Positions 28,715 to 36,993 of a DNA stretch of 64,000 bases are shown here, piece by piece. The position numbers were made by a program, and so were the translations under genes. Under the pieces are notes generated by a model. The model did not search any database. It was not told the origin of the DNA and saw only the letters and a list, made by a program, of their open reading frames with translations. The stretch is from Clostridiales bacterium (GTDB lineage: Bacteria > Bacillota > Clostridia > Oscillospirales > Oscillospiraceae). Position 1 is the stretch's first letter. The number at the start of each line of letters is the position of its first letter. The DNA is taken from assembly GCA_014799505.1 (NCBI GenBank), contig JAAVHV010000002.1:62753-126752 (forward strand), written 5' to 3'.

Positions 28715-29454
28715 TTTTCGTCCTCCAGTTCCACGCCGGTCAGATCATCCGGTTCCGCATCAGGCACTTCCACTCCGCCGGACGCCCGAATACGCAGAAT
28801 GTCAAGCCGCTGCTGCTCCAGCTCAAAGCGCGCTGCGCTTTCATCCAGCGCCCGCAGGCTGTCCGTGATCTTTCCGATACGACCCTGTACTTTATAAAGC
28901 GCCTCCTGCAAACTCTGTATCCGCTTAAAGGCGCTGTCACTGAAACGCATGGTTGTGTTGTTCTTCCCGCGTATCTCTGTCGTGGCACTTAGATACACGG
29001 CCTCTTCGTCCGCCTGCTCATAGTCCGCGATCTTGGAAAGGATTTTGTTCTCGCGGAATTTCAGGATTTTCATTTCATCTTCCAGTGCTGTCCGAACCTC
29101 CAGCGGCGTTTTCTTCACAAGCTCCTTTTCCTCGTCGGACAACCTATCAAAAAAGACGGCGCTGTAAGCTCCGTCTTTTTCCGCGTTCGTATTTCCCGGC
29201 GGCGCGCCCTTGTGGCTCCCGGCGGCATTCCGCTTTCCCTTGCTGTTCTGATTGCCTTTCTGCCCGCCCCGCTTTCTCTTCGGCGGAGGCGGCACAGCTT
29301 CGTCCCATTTTTCCTCGCGCTTTCTGTTGCGCACATATGAATAGGACAGGCCCTCCCGCTCGGCCAGCTCCCGGAGGTTTACCTTTTCACCTTTGGCCCG
29401 GCGTTCGATGTAATCTGCCCTTGCGGCGTCTATCTTCCCGCCCCCCTTCGGCAT
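28711..29454 (-). CDS. second terminase-small-subunit-like protein (HTH, PBSX-type N-terminus)
   Basis: 'RADYIERRAKGEKVNLRELAEREGLSYSYVRNRKREEKW...KRGGQKGNQNSKGKRNAAGSHKGAPPGNTNAEKDGAYS'. Confidence 0.7.
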   Translation of the reverse strand: MPKGGGKIDAARADYIERRAKGEKVNLRELAEREGLSYSYVRNRKREEKWDEAVPPPPKRKRGGQKGNQNSKGKRNAAGSHKGAPPGNTNAEKDGAYSAVFFDRLSDEEKELVKKTPLEVRTALEDEMKILKFRENKILSKIADYEQADEEAVYLSATTEIRGKNNTTMRFSDSAFKRIQSLQEALYKVQGRIGKITDSLRALDESAARFELEQQRLDILRIRASGGVEVPDAEPDDLTGVELEDEK

Positions 29455-30174
29455 GGCCTCCACCTCCAGACAAAACAAAAGCCCGCGACGTTTCCGCCGC
29501 AGGCTGATTATTCACGCTACCATTATATCTTAAAAAACTGACAGAAGGTGGCAACGCGAAAAATTTTTTTGTATCTGCCTCCGGACCCCTCCCCGGTTTT
29601 TTACGCCCCGGCTTTTGGGGACCCCCCAACTTTTCCCGGCCAACCGGGGGAAGCCGAAAAAAATCCCTCACACCTAAAAAAATCCTGCGCTCACGGACCC
29701 GCAGGCAAGAACAAACCCCTAGGGAGTACCTACGCGCGCCCGCGCGTTTTGGTTCGCACCCGTGCACGCATATGTGGAATTTCAGGCTGGCACGCTTTTG
29801 TGGTCAACGCTGTCGGCTGGCGCCGCGCCTGTCCCCTTGTGCTGGCCTGGTGCCGCCCCGGCTCTTGGAGGATGTCCACCCCACCGCAAAATCCCCGTTT
29901 TCGCCATTTTCGCCAAAAATAGGCCGGAAATTTTGGGCAAAAATAATTCCCCAGTCCCCCTAAAGGGGGGACGTGGGGAACGGTTTTTGGGGGATTGACG
30001 GCGGCAAAATCCGCCGCTATGATGCGAGGCAAGCCCAGGCCAAACGGCCCCGGCCCAGCGAACCGCCGCAAGGCGTCCAGAAGGGGGAGGTGAACGTGAA
30101 CACGCCCAGCACCGCCGAGCGGCTTGTTGAACATACCAACAAGGTCAAGCAGCTCCGGCTCAAGCTCCTGGAGG

Positions 30175-30363
30175 TTAACCGCGCTTGTCTCGCTCCATCC
30201 GCTCGCGGACGGCCTGCAAGATATAGCCCTGTAGGCTCTGGCCTGCGGCTTCTGCGGCTTCCCGGATTTCCTGCCCCCGCTCTTTTCGTGGTTGAATTAC
30301 GATTCTATCACATTTCGCGTTGTATGCGTCGTTGTTTTTCCGTTTGTTTTCCGATACCGGCAT
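30175..30363 (-). CDS. ribbon-helix-helix (Arc/CopG-like) repressor
   Basis: 62 aa 'KCDRIVIQPRKERGQEIREAAEAAGQSLQGYILQAVRERMERD'; RBS GGAGGGG. Confidence 0.78.
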   Translation of the reverse strand: MPVSENKRKNNDAYNAKCDRIVIQPRKERGQEIREAAEAAGQSLQGYILQAVRERMERDKRG

Positions 30364-30411
30364 AATATCCCCCCCTCCATAGGTGGTTATATCTTACCAC
30401 ATCGGCAAAAA

Positions 30412-30552
30412 CACGGCAACGTGCAAAATACACAAATGCACGGCAACGTGTTTGTGCAAAACGCAGAAAGCACGGCAACGTGTTAAAAATCGCTTGACAA
30501 CCGGCACGTTGCCGTGCTAGTATTCAGGCACAGCAAGCGACACGGCAACGTG
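30412..30552. repeat. array of five 12-bp operator-like repeats CACGGCAACGTG
   Basis: 30412-30423(+), 30439-30450(+), 30471-30482(+), 30505-30516(-), 30541-30552(+); each CACG-N4-CGTG. Confidence 0.9.
30494..30523 (+). promoter_or_regulatory. sigma70-type promoter with operator in its spacer
   Basis: TTGACA-N18-TAGTAT; operator copy 30505-30516 lies wholly inside the spacer. Confidence 0.75.
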
Positions 30553-30593
30553 CCGCAACACACCGAAAGTTGAACCTTGAAAACTGGATAGGG

Positions 30594-30622
30594 TTTACAC
30601 TCACCGGAAAATCCGCTATAAT
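30594..30622 (+). promoter_or_regulatory. second promoter upstream of the plus-strand accessory operon
   Basis: TTTACA-N17-TATAAT. Confidence 0.7.
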
Positions 30623-30652
30623 GGTTCAAAACCATGAAAGGCGGTGGAAAGT

Positions 30653-30802
30653 GTGACTGACATGGGCATGACAAATAAGCAATTCCAAGGCTTTGTGCGG
30701 CTAACCCTTTCGTCTCTGCTCAAAGCGCAGGAAGAATCCCCCGATAATCAGCAACTGCAAGAACTCATAGCCACATATCAAGCAATGCTTGAAGATGCAT
30801 AA
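30653..30802 (+). CDS. small hypothetical phage protein (49 aa)
   Basis: GTG start; VTDMGMTNKQFQGFVRLTLSSLLKAQEESPDNQQLQELIATYQAMLEDA; below the ORF-track size cutoff. Confidence 0.65.
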   Translation: MTDMGMTNKQFQGFVRLTLSSLLKAQEESPDNQQLQELIATYQAMLEDA

Positions 30803-30817
30803 TCCCGTAACTTAACC

Positions 30818-30866
30818 AAAAAGAGTGTAAACCCTGTTCAGTTTTCAGGGTTTACACTCTTTTTTA
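30818..30866 (+). terminator. strong hairpin terminator
   Basis: AAAAAGAGTGTAAACCCTG-N9-CAGGGTTTACACTCTTTTTT, ~19-bp stem. Confidence 0.8.
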
Positions 30867-30912
30867 CTATCAACACATCACGACAGGCCAGCAGGCCGGA
30901 AAGGAAAACACT

Positions 30913-31290
30913 ATGGCAAATGAGATATTCAAAACTAACCGCTTCGCAATCGAGATTGTTTCCTCTGGCGAATTTCTGGACGATGACCCCGGATTTTTGG
31001 GAAAGACCTACACGGTCCAGACCTACACCATCCGTCTGAACCATGTAGCCCTTGATGCATGGCGGGCCGCTACCGCCACGGACGACCACGAGGACGACGA
31101 AACCTGGGCGGCATGGCACCCCGGCGAGGACCGCCAGACCTACCGGGCCGCCGTAGAAAAGCGCAAGGCGGAATTTGACGCGCAGATTGCCGCCGCGCTG
31201 CAAATCACAGGAGCGGCTACCGGCAGTTTCTCCGTTGTCCGTGTACTCTCTGAAATTTTCGCGGTTGCTTACATCCCCACCTCCCGCTAA
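30913..31290 (+). CDS. hypothetical protein
   Basis: 125 aa ORF with AAAGGA RBS. Confidence 0.6.
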   Translation: MANEIFKTNRFAIEIVSSGEFLDDDPGFLGKTYTVQTYTIRLNHVALDAWRAATATDDHEDDETWAAWHPGEDRQTYRAAVEKRKAEFDAQIAAALQITGAATGSFSVVRVLSEIFAVAYIPTSR

Positions 31291-31296
31291 TAGCCC

Positions 31297-31369
31297 GCAA
31301 GGCCGACGGTATCCGCCGCCGCTGGTGCAAGTCCAGCTACCGGACAAATCCGGCGGGCGCTCATGGGCC
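31297..31369 (+). ncRNA. structured leader element, copy A
   Basis: GCAAGGCCGACGG...GCTGGTGCAAGTCCAGC...CCGGACAAATCCGG...GGGCGCTCATGGGCC. Confidence 0.6.
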
Positions 31370-31421
31370 ATAGCCCGCACAACACAACCACAAACCCAAA
31401 ATTTACAGGAGGTTTTTCACC

Positions 31422-32501
31422 ATGACAAACACTGAAATCATCACCAACAGCCTGAAAGCGCGAGGCATGACCGACGACCAGCTCCAGCAGCTTTTGAGCG
31501 CCTACCACGGGGATCTCCCGTTCCACACCATCCCAGAGTGGTCCCGCCGTGGCTACCACGTCAAGGCCGATGAAAGCCCGCTTTTCTCTTGCGACCTGTG
31601 GAAGCACACCAACAAGCCCAGCCGCACCACCATCAAGGCGGCGGCGGAGGCGGGCGAGGATGTCCCGGAGCAGTCCCCGCACTTCTACAAAAAGCTGTCG
31701 TATATCTACAGCTTCGCCCAGGTGGAAAAGAACGCCCCCGCGCCGGATCTGGAAACGATCAAGGCCCGCTTTGGCAACCTGCCCGGCCTGGTGCTGAAAG
31801 TCAAGGGTGAAAAGACCGGCGCGCCCAACGTCTGGTTTTCCGGCGACGTGGAGAAGTACGCCGACGAAATCAAGGCGGTGGGCGGTATCTGGTCCAAGAA
31901 AAAAGCGGCCTACTGGGTGAAGCCCAGCACGACCACGGCGGAGATCACCTCCGTGCCGGCCCCCTCCATGATGGAGGACGCGCCCTCCGCCCCGGCTCCG
32001 ATTCAGGCCGGGCCCGCTGCTATCCTCCCCCGGGTTCGGCTGGCGCTGCCCGCCCCGGCGCGTCTCCTGGCGCTTCCCGCTCCCAAGGCTGACCCGGAAC
32101 CGGCCCCCGCGCCGATCCGGGAGACGGCCCCCAAAATGGTAACTTTGACCATTCACCCCGGCAAGCTGACCCCGCAGCCCTGGAAAAAATGCAGCTTCTA
32201 CACCATCCGCCGCGACGAGGAAACCAAGCGCCCCACGGCCCAGCAGGTAGACGGCTACACCGACGGCATATATAACTACTATTCCAGCGGCGACAAGTCC
32301 AAACAGTGGCACGCCATCCACCCGGTTTACGGTCTGTCCGTCGCTTATGCCAACAGCCGCAAAGCCGCCCAAACGGAAGCGCAGAAGCACGCCGAGCAGA
32401 TCCAGCGCATCGAGGCCAACCCCGACGCCAAATTGCAGCAGTACGCCGCCATGATTAAAGCGGCCCAGGACGGCGGCAATGTGACCCTCGCCGGATTCTA
32501 A
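31422..32501 (+). CDS. mobile-element accessory protein, ArdC-N/polyvalent-protein-like N-terminus
   Basis: 'LPFHTIPEWSRRGYHVKADESPLFSCDLWKHT...HFYKKLSYIYSFAQVEK'; Ala/Pro-rich linker; RBS AGGAGG. Confidence 0.6.
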   Translation: MTNTEIITNSLKARGMTDDQLQQLLSAYHGDLPFHTIPEWSRRGYHVKADESPLFSCDLWKHTNKPSRTTIKAAAEAGEDVPEQSPHFYKKLSYIYSFAQVEKNAPAPDLETIKARFGNLPGLVLKVKGEKTGAPNVWFSGDVEKYADEIKAVGGIWSKKKAAYWVKPSTTTAEITSVPAPSMMEDAPSAPAPIQAGPAAILPRVRLALPAPARLLALPAPKADPEPAPAPIRETAPKMVTLTIHPGKLTPQPWKKCSFYTIRRDEETKRPTAQQVDGYTDGIYNYYSSGDKSKQWHAIHPVYGLSVAYANSRKAAQTEAQKHAEQIQRIEANPDAKLQQYAAMIKAAQDGGNVTLAGF

Positions 32502-32517
32502 ACCCCCAGCATGACCT

Positions 32518-32645
32518 GCAAGGCCGACGGCATCCGCCGCCGCTGGCGTTAGGCCGCCAACGGTGGCCCCAGCCCTAAGCCGCGCAAGGCGCGGCCCACG
32601 GGTGCAAGCCCAGCCGCCCGGCATCCGGACGGGCGTTCATGGGCC
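32518..32645 (+). ncRNA. structured leader element, copy B (with insertion of family II repeat)
   Basis: Same 5' and 3' blocks as copies A and C; 52-nt repeat 32551-32602 inside the apical region. Confidence 0.6.
32551..32602 (+). repeat. small structured repeat, family II copy 2
   Basis: AGGCCGCC-AAC-GGTGGCC...CTAAG-CCGCGC-AAG-GCGCGG-CCCACGGG. Confidence 0.7.
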
Positions 32646-32695
32646 ACAAAACCCAAAAGCACAAACCCAAAACCACAAAACGGAGGTTTCACATT

Positions 32696-33139
32696 ATGGC
32701 AGCAGTTGAACGGAAGATCACCGGCACTTTCTCCAAGGTGCCCGGCGGGTATGCCCAGGAAATCGACGAGCGCACAACGCTTTTTGTCCCGGATATGTGC
32801 GCCGCCAGCTTCATTCCCGAAACCGGCGAGCTTCACGGCTATGCCCCCGACTATGACGCACTGGAAGCGGCCAAGCCCCTCGCCGTTGAGGCAGACAAGC
32901 CCGGAGAGTATTTCTATTACTACGAAATGAATCACGCGCCGACTGGCTGCGACTTCTCCGCCGAACTTGCCTATTACGGCAAGCACTACATCCTCCGCCC
33001 TCTGCACAATGGTCTCCCCAGGCTCCACGGACGCGGCATCACCTACAACGAGCAGTACAATACCTACATAGTCACACTCCGCGCCTATGAGAAAATCAAA
33101 GAGCAGTACAAAATCAAGCGCGAAATGTGCCTTGACTAA
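32696..33139 (+). CDS. hypothetical accessory protein
   Basis: 147 aa, RBS GGAGG; 'MAAVERKITGTFSKVPGGYAQEIDERTTLFVPDMCAASF'. Confidence 0.65.
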   Translation: MAAVERKITGTFSKVPGGYAQEIDERTTLFVPDMCAASFIPETGELHGYAPDYDALEAAKPLAVEADKPGEYFYYYEMNHAPTGCDFSAELAYYGKHYILRPLHNGLPRLHGRGITYNEQYNTYIVTLRAYEKIKEQYKIKREMCLD

Positions 33140-33142
33140 CCC

Positions 33143-33212
33143 GCAAGGCCGACGGCATCCCGCCGCCGCTGGTGCAAGTCCAGCCGCCCACCAGGGCGGG
33201 CGCTCATGGGCC
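33143..33212 (+). ncRNA. structured leader element, copy C
   Basis: GCAAGGCCGACGG...GCTGGTGCAAGTCCAGC-CGCCC-ACCA-GGGCGG-GCGCTCATGGGCC. Confidence 0.6.
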
Positions 33213-33253
33213 GCAAAACCCAAAAACAAAAAACCAAAACAGGAGGAAATGCC

Positions 33254-34285
33254 ATGAAATACTACGAAATCAGCGAGGAAACCGCCCGCCGCGCAAATAT
33301 GATGAACTCCATGCGCGACTACAAACCCGGCAGCGCAACCGCCGAATATCGCACTGCTGTGGACCAAGCCGCCGCCCTGGTCGAGCAGCAGAAGCAAAAA
33401 GTCAGCCCGTTCTATCACGACAAGCTGGACGGCCTTCTGGACCGCTATGCCCGCCGCCTTGCCGCTTACTACAACGACTACTACCGCAACGAGGCTGCGT
33501 GTCCGTCCATCCTAATTTCCGGAGGCAGTAACTTCCCCGTCCGCAAGAAAGAAAAGCAAAACTCCCGGCGCGAAACGCTCATGCACGAGTATAACGAAAT
33601 CCAATCCATTTTGGACAAGATCAAAAGCGTCGGCACCGGCCCCATTGACCCAGCGGACCCCCACGCCCGCGAACTGCTGGAGGATCGGCTGCAATCCCTA
33701 CAAAGCACGCTGGACAAGGGCAAGGCCATGAACGCCCACTATCGCAAACACAAAACCATGAAGGGCTTCCAGGACTTCACCGACGAAAAAGCCGCCAAGA
33801 TGGACGCGGCCATATCCAGCGCCCCGCCCTTTGCGCAAACCCCCTTCCCTGACTTCGAGCTTGCCAGTCTCCGGGGGAAGATCAAACGTACCCAGGAAAA
33901 CCTCGCCAAATTGGCATCCATGGAGGAGCACAAGGACGACGCCGCAAATACCCTGAACTTCGACGGCGGCAGGATTTTCCTGAACATGGAACAAAACCGC
34001 CTGCAAATCTTCTTCGACGAAATCCCCAGCGAGGACATCCGCGCCGCTCTAAAATCCCATAGTTTCCGCTGGTCCCGCCGAAATGAAGCGTGGCAGCGCC
34101 AGCTAACCCATAACGCAATCTATGACGCCAAGAAAGTCCTCGGCATCACCGACACAAAATCGGCCACCGCCGCCAATCAGGGCGACGCCGCCCAGCAGGC
34201 CGCGCCCCTGGCAACTCCCGACGAGGATCCGCCGCTTGATGTCCCCACCGCCCCCGATGGTCAAGCCCTCATGCCCCTGGCATAA
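33254..34285 (+). CDS. hypothetical polyvalent/LPD-like accessory protein
   Basis: 343 aa; 'SHSFRWSRRNEAWQRQLTHNAIYDAKKVLG' typical of mobile-element polyvalent proteins; RBS AGGAGG. Confidence 0.6.
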   Translation: MKYYEISEETARRANMMNSMRDYKPGSATAEYRTAVDQAAALVEQQKQKVSPFYHDKLDGLLDRYARRLAAYYNDYYRNEAACPSILISGGSNFPVRKKEKQNSRRETLMHEYNEIQSILDKIKSVGTGPIDPADPHARELLEDRLQSLQSTLDKGKAMNAHYRKHKTMKGFQDFTDEKAAKMDAAISSAPPFAQTPFPDFELASLRGKIKRTQENLAKLASMEEHKDDAANTLNFDGGRIFLNMEQNRLQIFFDEIPSEDIRAALKSHSFRWSRRNEAWQRQLTHNAIYDAKKVLGITDTKSATAANQGDAAQQAAPLATPDEDPPLDVPTAPDGQALMPLA

Positions 34286-34291
34286 CACAAA

Positions 34292-34330
34292 AGCACAACG
34301 CCCCGGTTGACCGCCGGGGCCGTTTGTGCT
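34292..34330 (+). terminator. strong intergenic hairpin
   Basis: AGCACAA-CG-CCCCGG-N7-CCGGGG-CCG-TTTGTGCT. Confidence 0.55.
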
Positions 34331-34360
34331 ATGATCGAGCCACAAAATGGAGGTGCCTCA

Positions 34361-34672
34361 ATGGACAACAAAACAGAAGTGTTTGCCCCGTACCGCTGTG
34401 CTGCCGTCTTTGCCGACGGTTCCCGGCTTACCTTCGACGGTCTCACCCGCGATCAGGCGCGGGCCACCATGGAGGCCGCTATGGAGCAACATGGGGACCT
34501 CGGCTGGTGGGACTGGGTGACAGACGAAAACTACCGGCACGGGGAGTATTACAAGCTGATACCCCCTCCGCCGCACCTTCCGTTCCCCATCATTGATCTG
34601 CCTGACTGCCAGACCGATGAAGAGCGCCTAAAAGCCCTACAGGACCCCTTTGAAGAGGACGGCGAGCCGTGA
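34361..34672 (+). CDS. hypothetical protein
   Basis: 103 aa ORF, RBS GGAGG. Confidence 0.65.
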   Translation: MDNKTEVFAPYRCAAVFADGSRLTFDGLTRDQARATMEAAMEQHGDLGWWDWVTDENYRHGEYYKLIPPPPHLPFPIIDLPDCQTDEERLKALQDPFEEDGEP

Positions 34673-34686
34673 CCCGCCGAGAACAA

Positions 34687-34732
34687 GAAAAGCCCTCCAG
34701 AAACCGTGTAAACGGCTTCCGGAGGGCTTCTC
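34687..34732. terminator. bidirectional terminator between convergent operons
   Basis: AAAAGCCCTCC...GGAGGGCTTCT. Confidence 0.65.
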
Positions 34733-34926
34733 TTCTGCCTATTCGCAAATTGTTTTTCCAGCGCCGATTTTTGGCGCGGGGAAGTCGTCGCAGTACGCGC
34801 ATATTGCCCCCGCACCAAAATCCATAATCAACGTCTCTTTCCGGCGTCCGCCGAACGCCTGGCCGGTCCCCGCTGGAGGCACTGAAAGGACCCGCCGCCG
34901 GACCGCAAAACCGGCCCTTGCTACCT

Positions 34927-35424
34927 CTAATCGCGCGCGCGCGAGGCGCGGCCCAAAAGCTCGTCCGCCATCGGCACTTCTTCCAGGGCTTCCCCCAGCC
35001 GGTCCAGCGCCTTGTCGTGCTGCCAGCGGGCGGTCCTGTCCGGCACGCCGTTTGAGACTGCAATCCGCACCCAACTGTACCTATCCCGGTACTTGGCGAC
35101 AATCAGCTTTTTGTACTCACCTTTCAGCACGTCCAAACAGCCCTGAATGTTCTCCCGATCCACGACCAACACATGGTCCCGGACGGCGATTTCCTCCAGC
35201 CTGTTCCGCACGTTCCGCGCATCCACCCGCACGGCCAGCGTTTCGGTTGGTTTCCCCGGCATGGAGCCATGCGGCGTGCCGTCATACGACGTGCCGCGCA
35301 GGCCGTTGTACTCGGCCTCTAGCTCCGCCCGCTCGTCAGCCAGCAGCGCCCGCATTTCCGGAATCCCGAAATAGTACGCTATTACCCTTTTCACGTCCTT
35401 ACGCCGCATAGCTCCTGCCTCCAT
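34927..35424 (-). CDS. RinA/ArpU-like phage late transcriptional regulator
   Basis: 'VKRVIAYYFGIPEMRALLADERAELEAEYNGLRGTSYDGTPHGSMPGKPTETLAVR' and sigma-like C-terminus. Confidence 0.75.
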   Translation of the reverse strand: MEAGAMRRKDVKRVIAYYFGIPEMRALLADERAELEAEYNGLRGTSYDGTPHGSMPGKPTETLAVRVDARNVRNRLEEIAVRDHVLVVDRENIQGCLDVLKGEYKKLIVAKYRDRYSWVRIAVSNGVPDRTARWQHDKALDRLGEALEEVPMADELLGRASRARD

Positions 35425-35429
35425 GTCAG

Positions 35430-35864
35430 TTAGTTCTTTTCCGATCTCCACGGACCGCGCCATTCCCGCTGACGCGGCCTGGTTCTTTTCTGCGCAACCC
35501 ACGCACTTTCTCTGGCCTTGTATTGGCGGAATCTGGAGGTTGTTTCCCGCTCCACGGCCCGCCGTTTCTCCCGCGCCTCTTTCCGGGCCCACGCCGTCAT
35601 GAAGTTCAGAGGCGCGCCCTGTTCAGGTCGTTCGTCGATAGCATACATAGCCAGCAGCTCCTTACAGACCATCAATCCATTACCCATTGCCAGTATTATG
35701 TTTATAAGCGCCTGTGTAGTTTCTTCCGCCGAATAGACAGTCCTTTCCGCAAGTATGCGCGCTGCCTTTTCAATCTCCCCCACCTCTTCTTCCGCCAACG
35801 CCATCACATTCGCTATCGCCCTAACTCCGTTGCACCCGATCACGCGGGCTTCTGCGTTCTCCAT
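35430..35864 (-). CDS. hypothetical protein
   Basis: 144 aa ORF starting MENAEARVIGCNG. Confidence 0.6.
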   Translation of the reverse strand: MENAEARVIGCNGVRAIANVMALAEEEVGEIEKAARILAERTVYSAEETTQALINIILAMGNGLMVCKELLAMYAIDERPEQGAPLNFMTAWARKEAREKRRAVERETTSRFRQYKARESAWVAQKRTRPRQREWRGPWRSEKN

Positions 35865-35874
35865 CCGCCCGCCC

Positions 35875-36990
35875 TCACTTCCGCAGGGCCGCGATTGCCA
35901 CGGCCAGCGCGTCGGCCCGTTCCGCCCATGTGTCCGCCAGATTAGCTTCAATAGCAAGCATTTCCTCGCAGTACATTTGCAGGTCCTCCAGGATGTACGC
36001 GGCCCGTCGCTGGTGCATCGGCTCTTTCTCCGGCTCCGCCGAATCAGACGCAGGAGCGGGAGCGGGCGGCGCGGGGAAATCCACAACTTTCCCAGCGTTT
36101 TCCACGGCGGGCGGGTCCGTTATCAGCTCCGGCGGCTCAACTTGCATTTTCGTCTCCACTTCCCGCACAGATACGCCCGGCCCATACTTCGGACCTTCCG
36201 CCGCCGGTTCCGGCTCTTCCTGTTCCGCTTTTGGCTTCTCCGGCGTCCGCAGTTCTTCCCGCAGGCGCTTCACTTCGTCGATGGACGGACCGCGCTTCAT
36301 GGCTCTTGCCCGGTCCAGCGCCGTCAACTGCTCCCGCTCGTTCATGGTGGACAGCTCATAGGCCACGGAGATATTGATTTTCCCCTCTTCCAGCCACGTC
36401 TTGAACGCGGGAATCAGGTGCTTTGCGATACTGTCATACCGGCCCACCTGTGCGGGTGTAGTCCCCAACTGCTCGGCAATGAGCTTGCGCGTCTCGCCGG
36501 GGATTTTCTCAAACCGGCGTTTCTGCTCCAGGAGCGCCCGCAGGCGCGTTGCCTCCTGTACCTTGTCCCAGTCCGTTTTCTCCCGTTGTCCGTTGGTGGT
36601 GATAAGCAAAATTGCCTCGTCAATGGCCCGCAGCTCGTCGGCGTCCGCGCCCGGCTCCCGCTCGTCGGCGTCCACCATGCAGGGCATTTTCCGGTAGGCT
36701 TCCTTGCCCTGCTTCACAAGCTGGAGAGACGCCAGCCGCCGCCGGTGTCCGGCAATGACCTTGTACTTCCCGCCGCCCAGCGGCACCACAAGGGCGGGCT
36801 GCTTCACTCCGCCGGACAGCTCAATGAGCGTTGCCAGCTCGTCGATTGCCGACATGGAGTAGAAATTATCTTCGGACGGCACCAGGTCGTCCACGTCTAT
36901 GTATTTCAGCACGGCGCGGTCCTCGTCGGCCTTGCTTCGCGCCTGGACCGTCCCCCGGCCCTTCTGCAAGTTCATAATGTCGAATCCCAC
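35875..36990 (-). CDS. ParB/Spo0J-like partition protein
   Basis: 'VDDLVPSEDNFYSMSAIDELATLIELSGGVKQPALVVPLGGGKYKVIAGHRRRLAS'. Confidence 0.9.
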   Translation of the reverse strand: MGFDIMNLQKGRGTVQARSKADEDRAVLKYIDVDDLVPSEDNFYSMSAIDELATLIELSGGVKQPALVVPLGGGKYKVIAGHRRRLASLQLVKQGKEAYRKMPCMVDADEREPGADADELRAIDEAILLITTNGQREKTDWDKVQEATRLRALLEQKRRFEKIPGETRKLIAEQLGTTPAQVGRYDSIAKHLIPAFKTWLEEGKINISVAYELSTMNEREQLTALDRARAMKRGPSIDEVKRLREELRTPEKPKAEQEEPEPAAEGPKYGPGVSVREVETKMQVEPPELITDPPAVENAGKVVDFPAPPAPAPASDSAEPEKEPMHQRRAAYILEDLQMYCEEMLAIEANLADTWAERADALAVAIAALRK

Positions 36991-36993
36991 AGA

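Noticed and set aside
29730-30134. Protein-coding ORF in the region upstream of terminase
   Set aside because: Low-complexity Arg/Gly/Pro translation, no RBS, overlaps candidate cos/structured DNA; not supportable as a gene.
30412-30552. CRISPR-like repeat array
   Set aside because: Repeats are only 12 bp, self-palindromic, one inverted, with irregular short spacing and no cas genes; they overlap promoters, so operators fit better.
31297-33212. tRNA-like or group II intron-like interpretation of the GGTGCAAGTCC hairpins
   Set aside because: No complete cloverleaf, no intron domain V and no reverse transcriptase; only the small hairpin resembles these RNAs.
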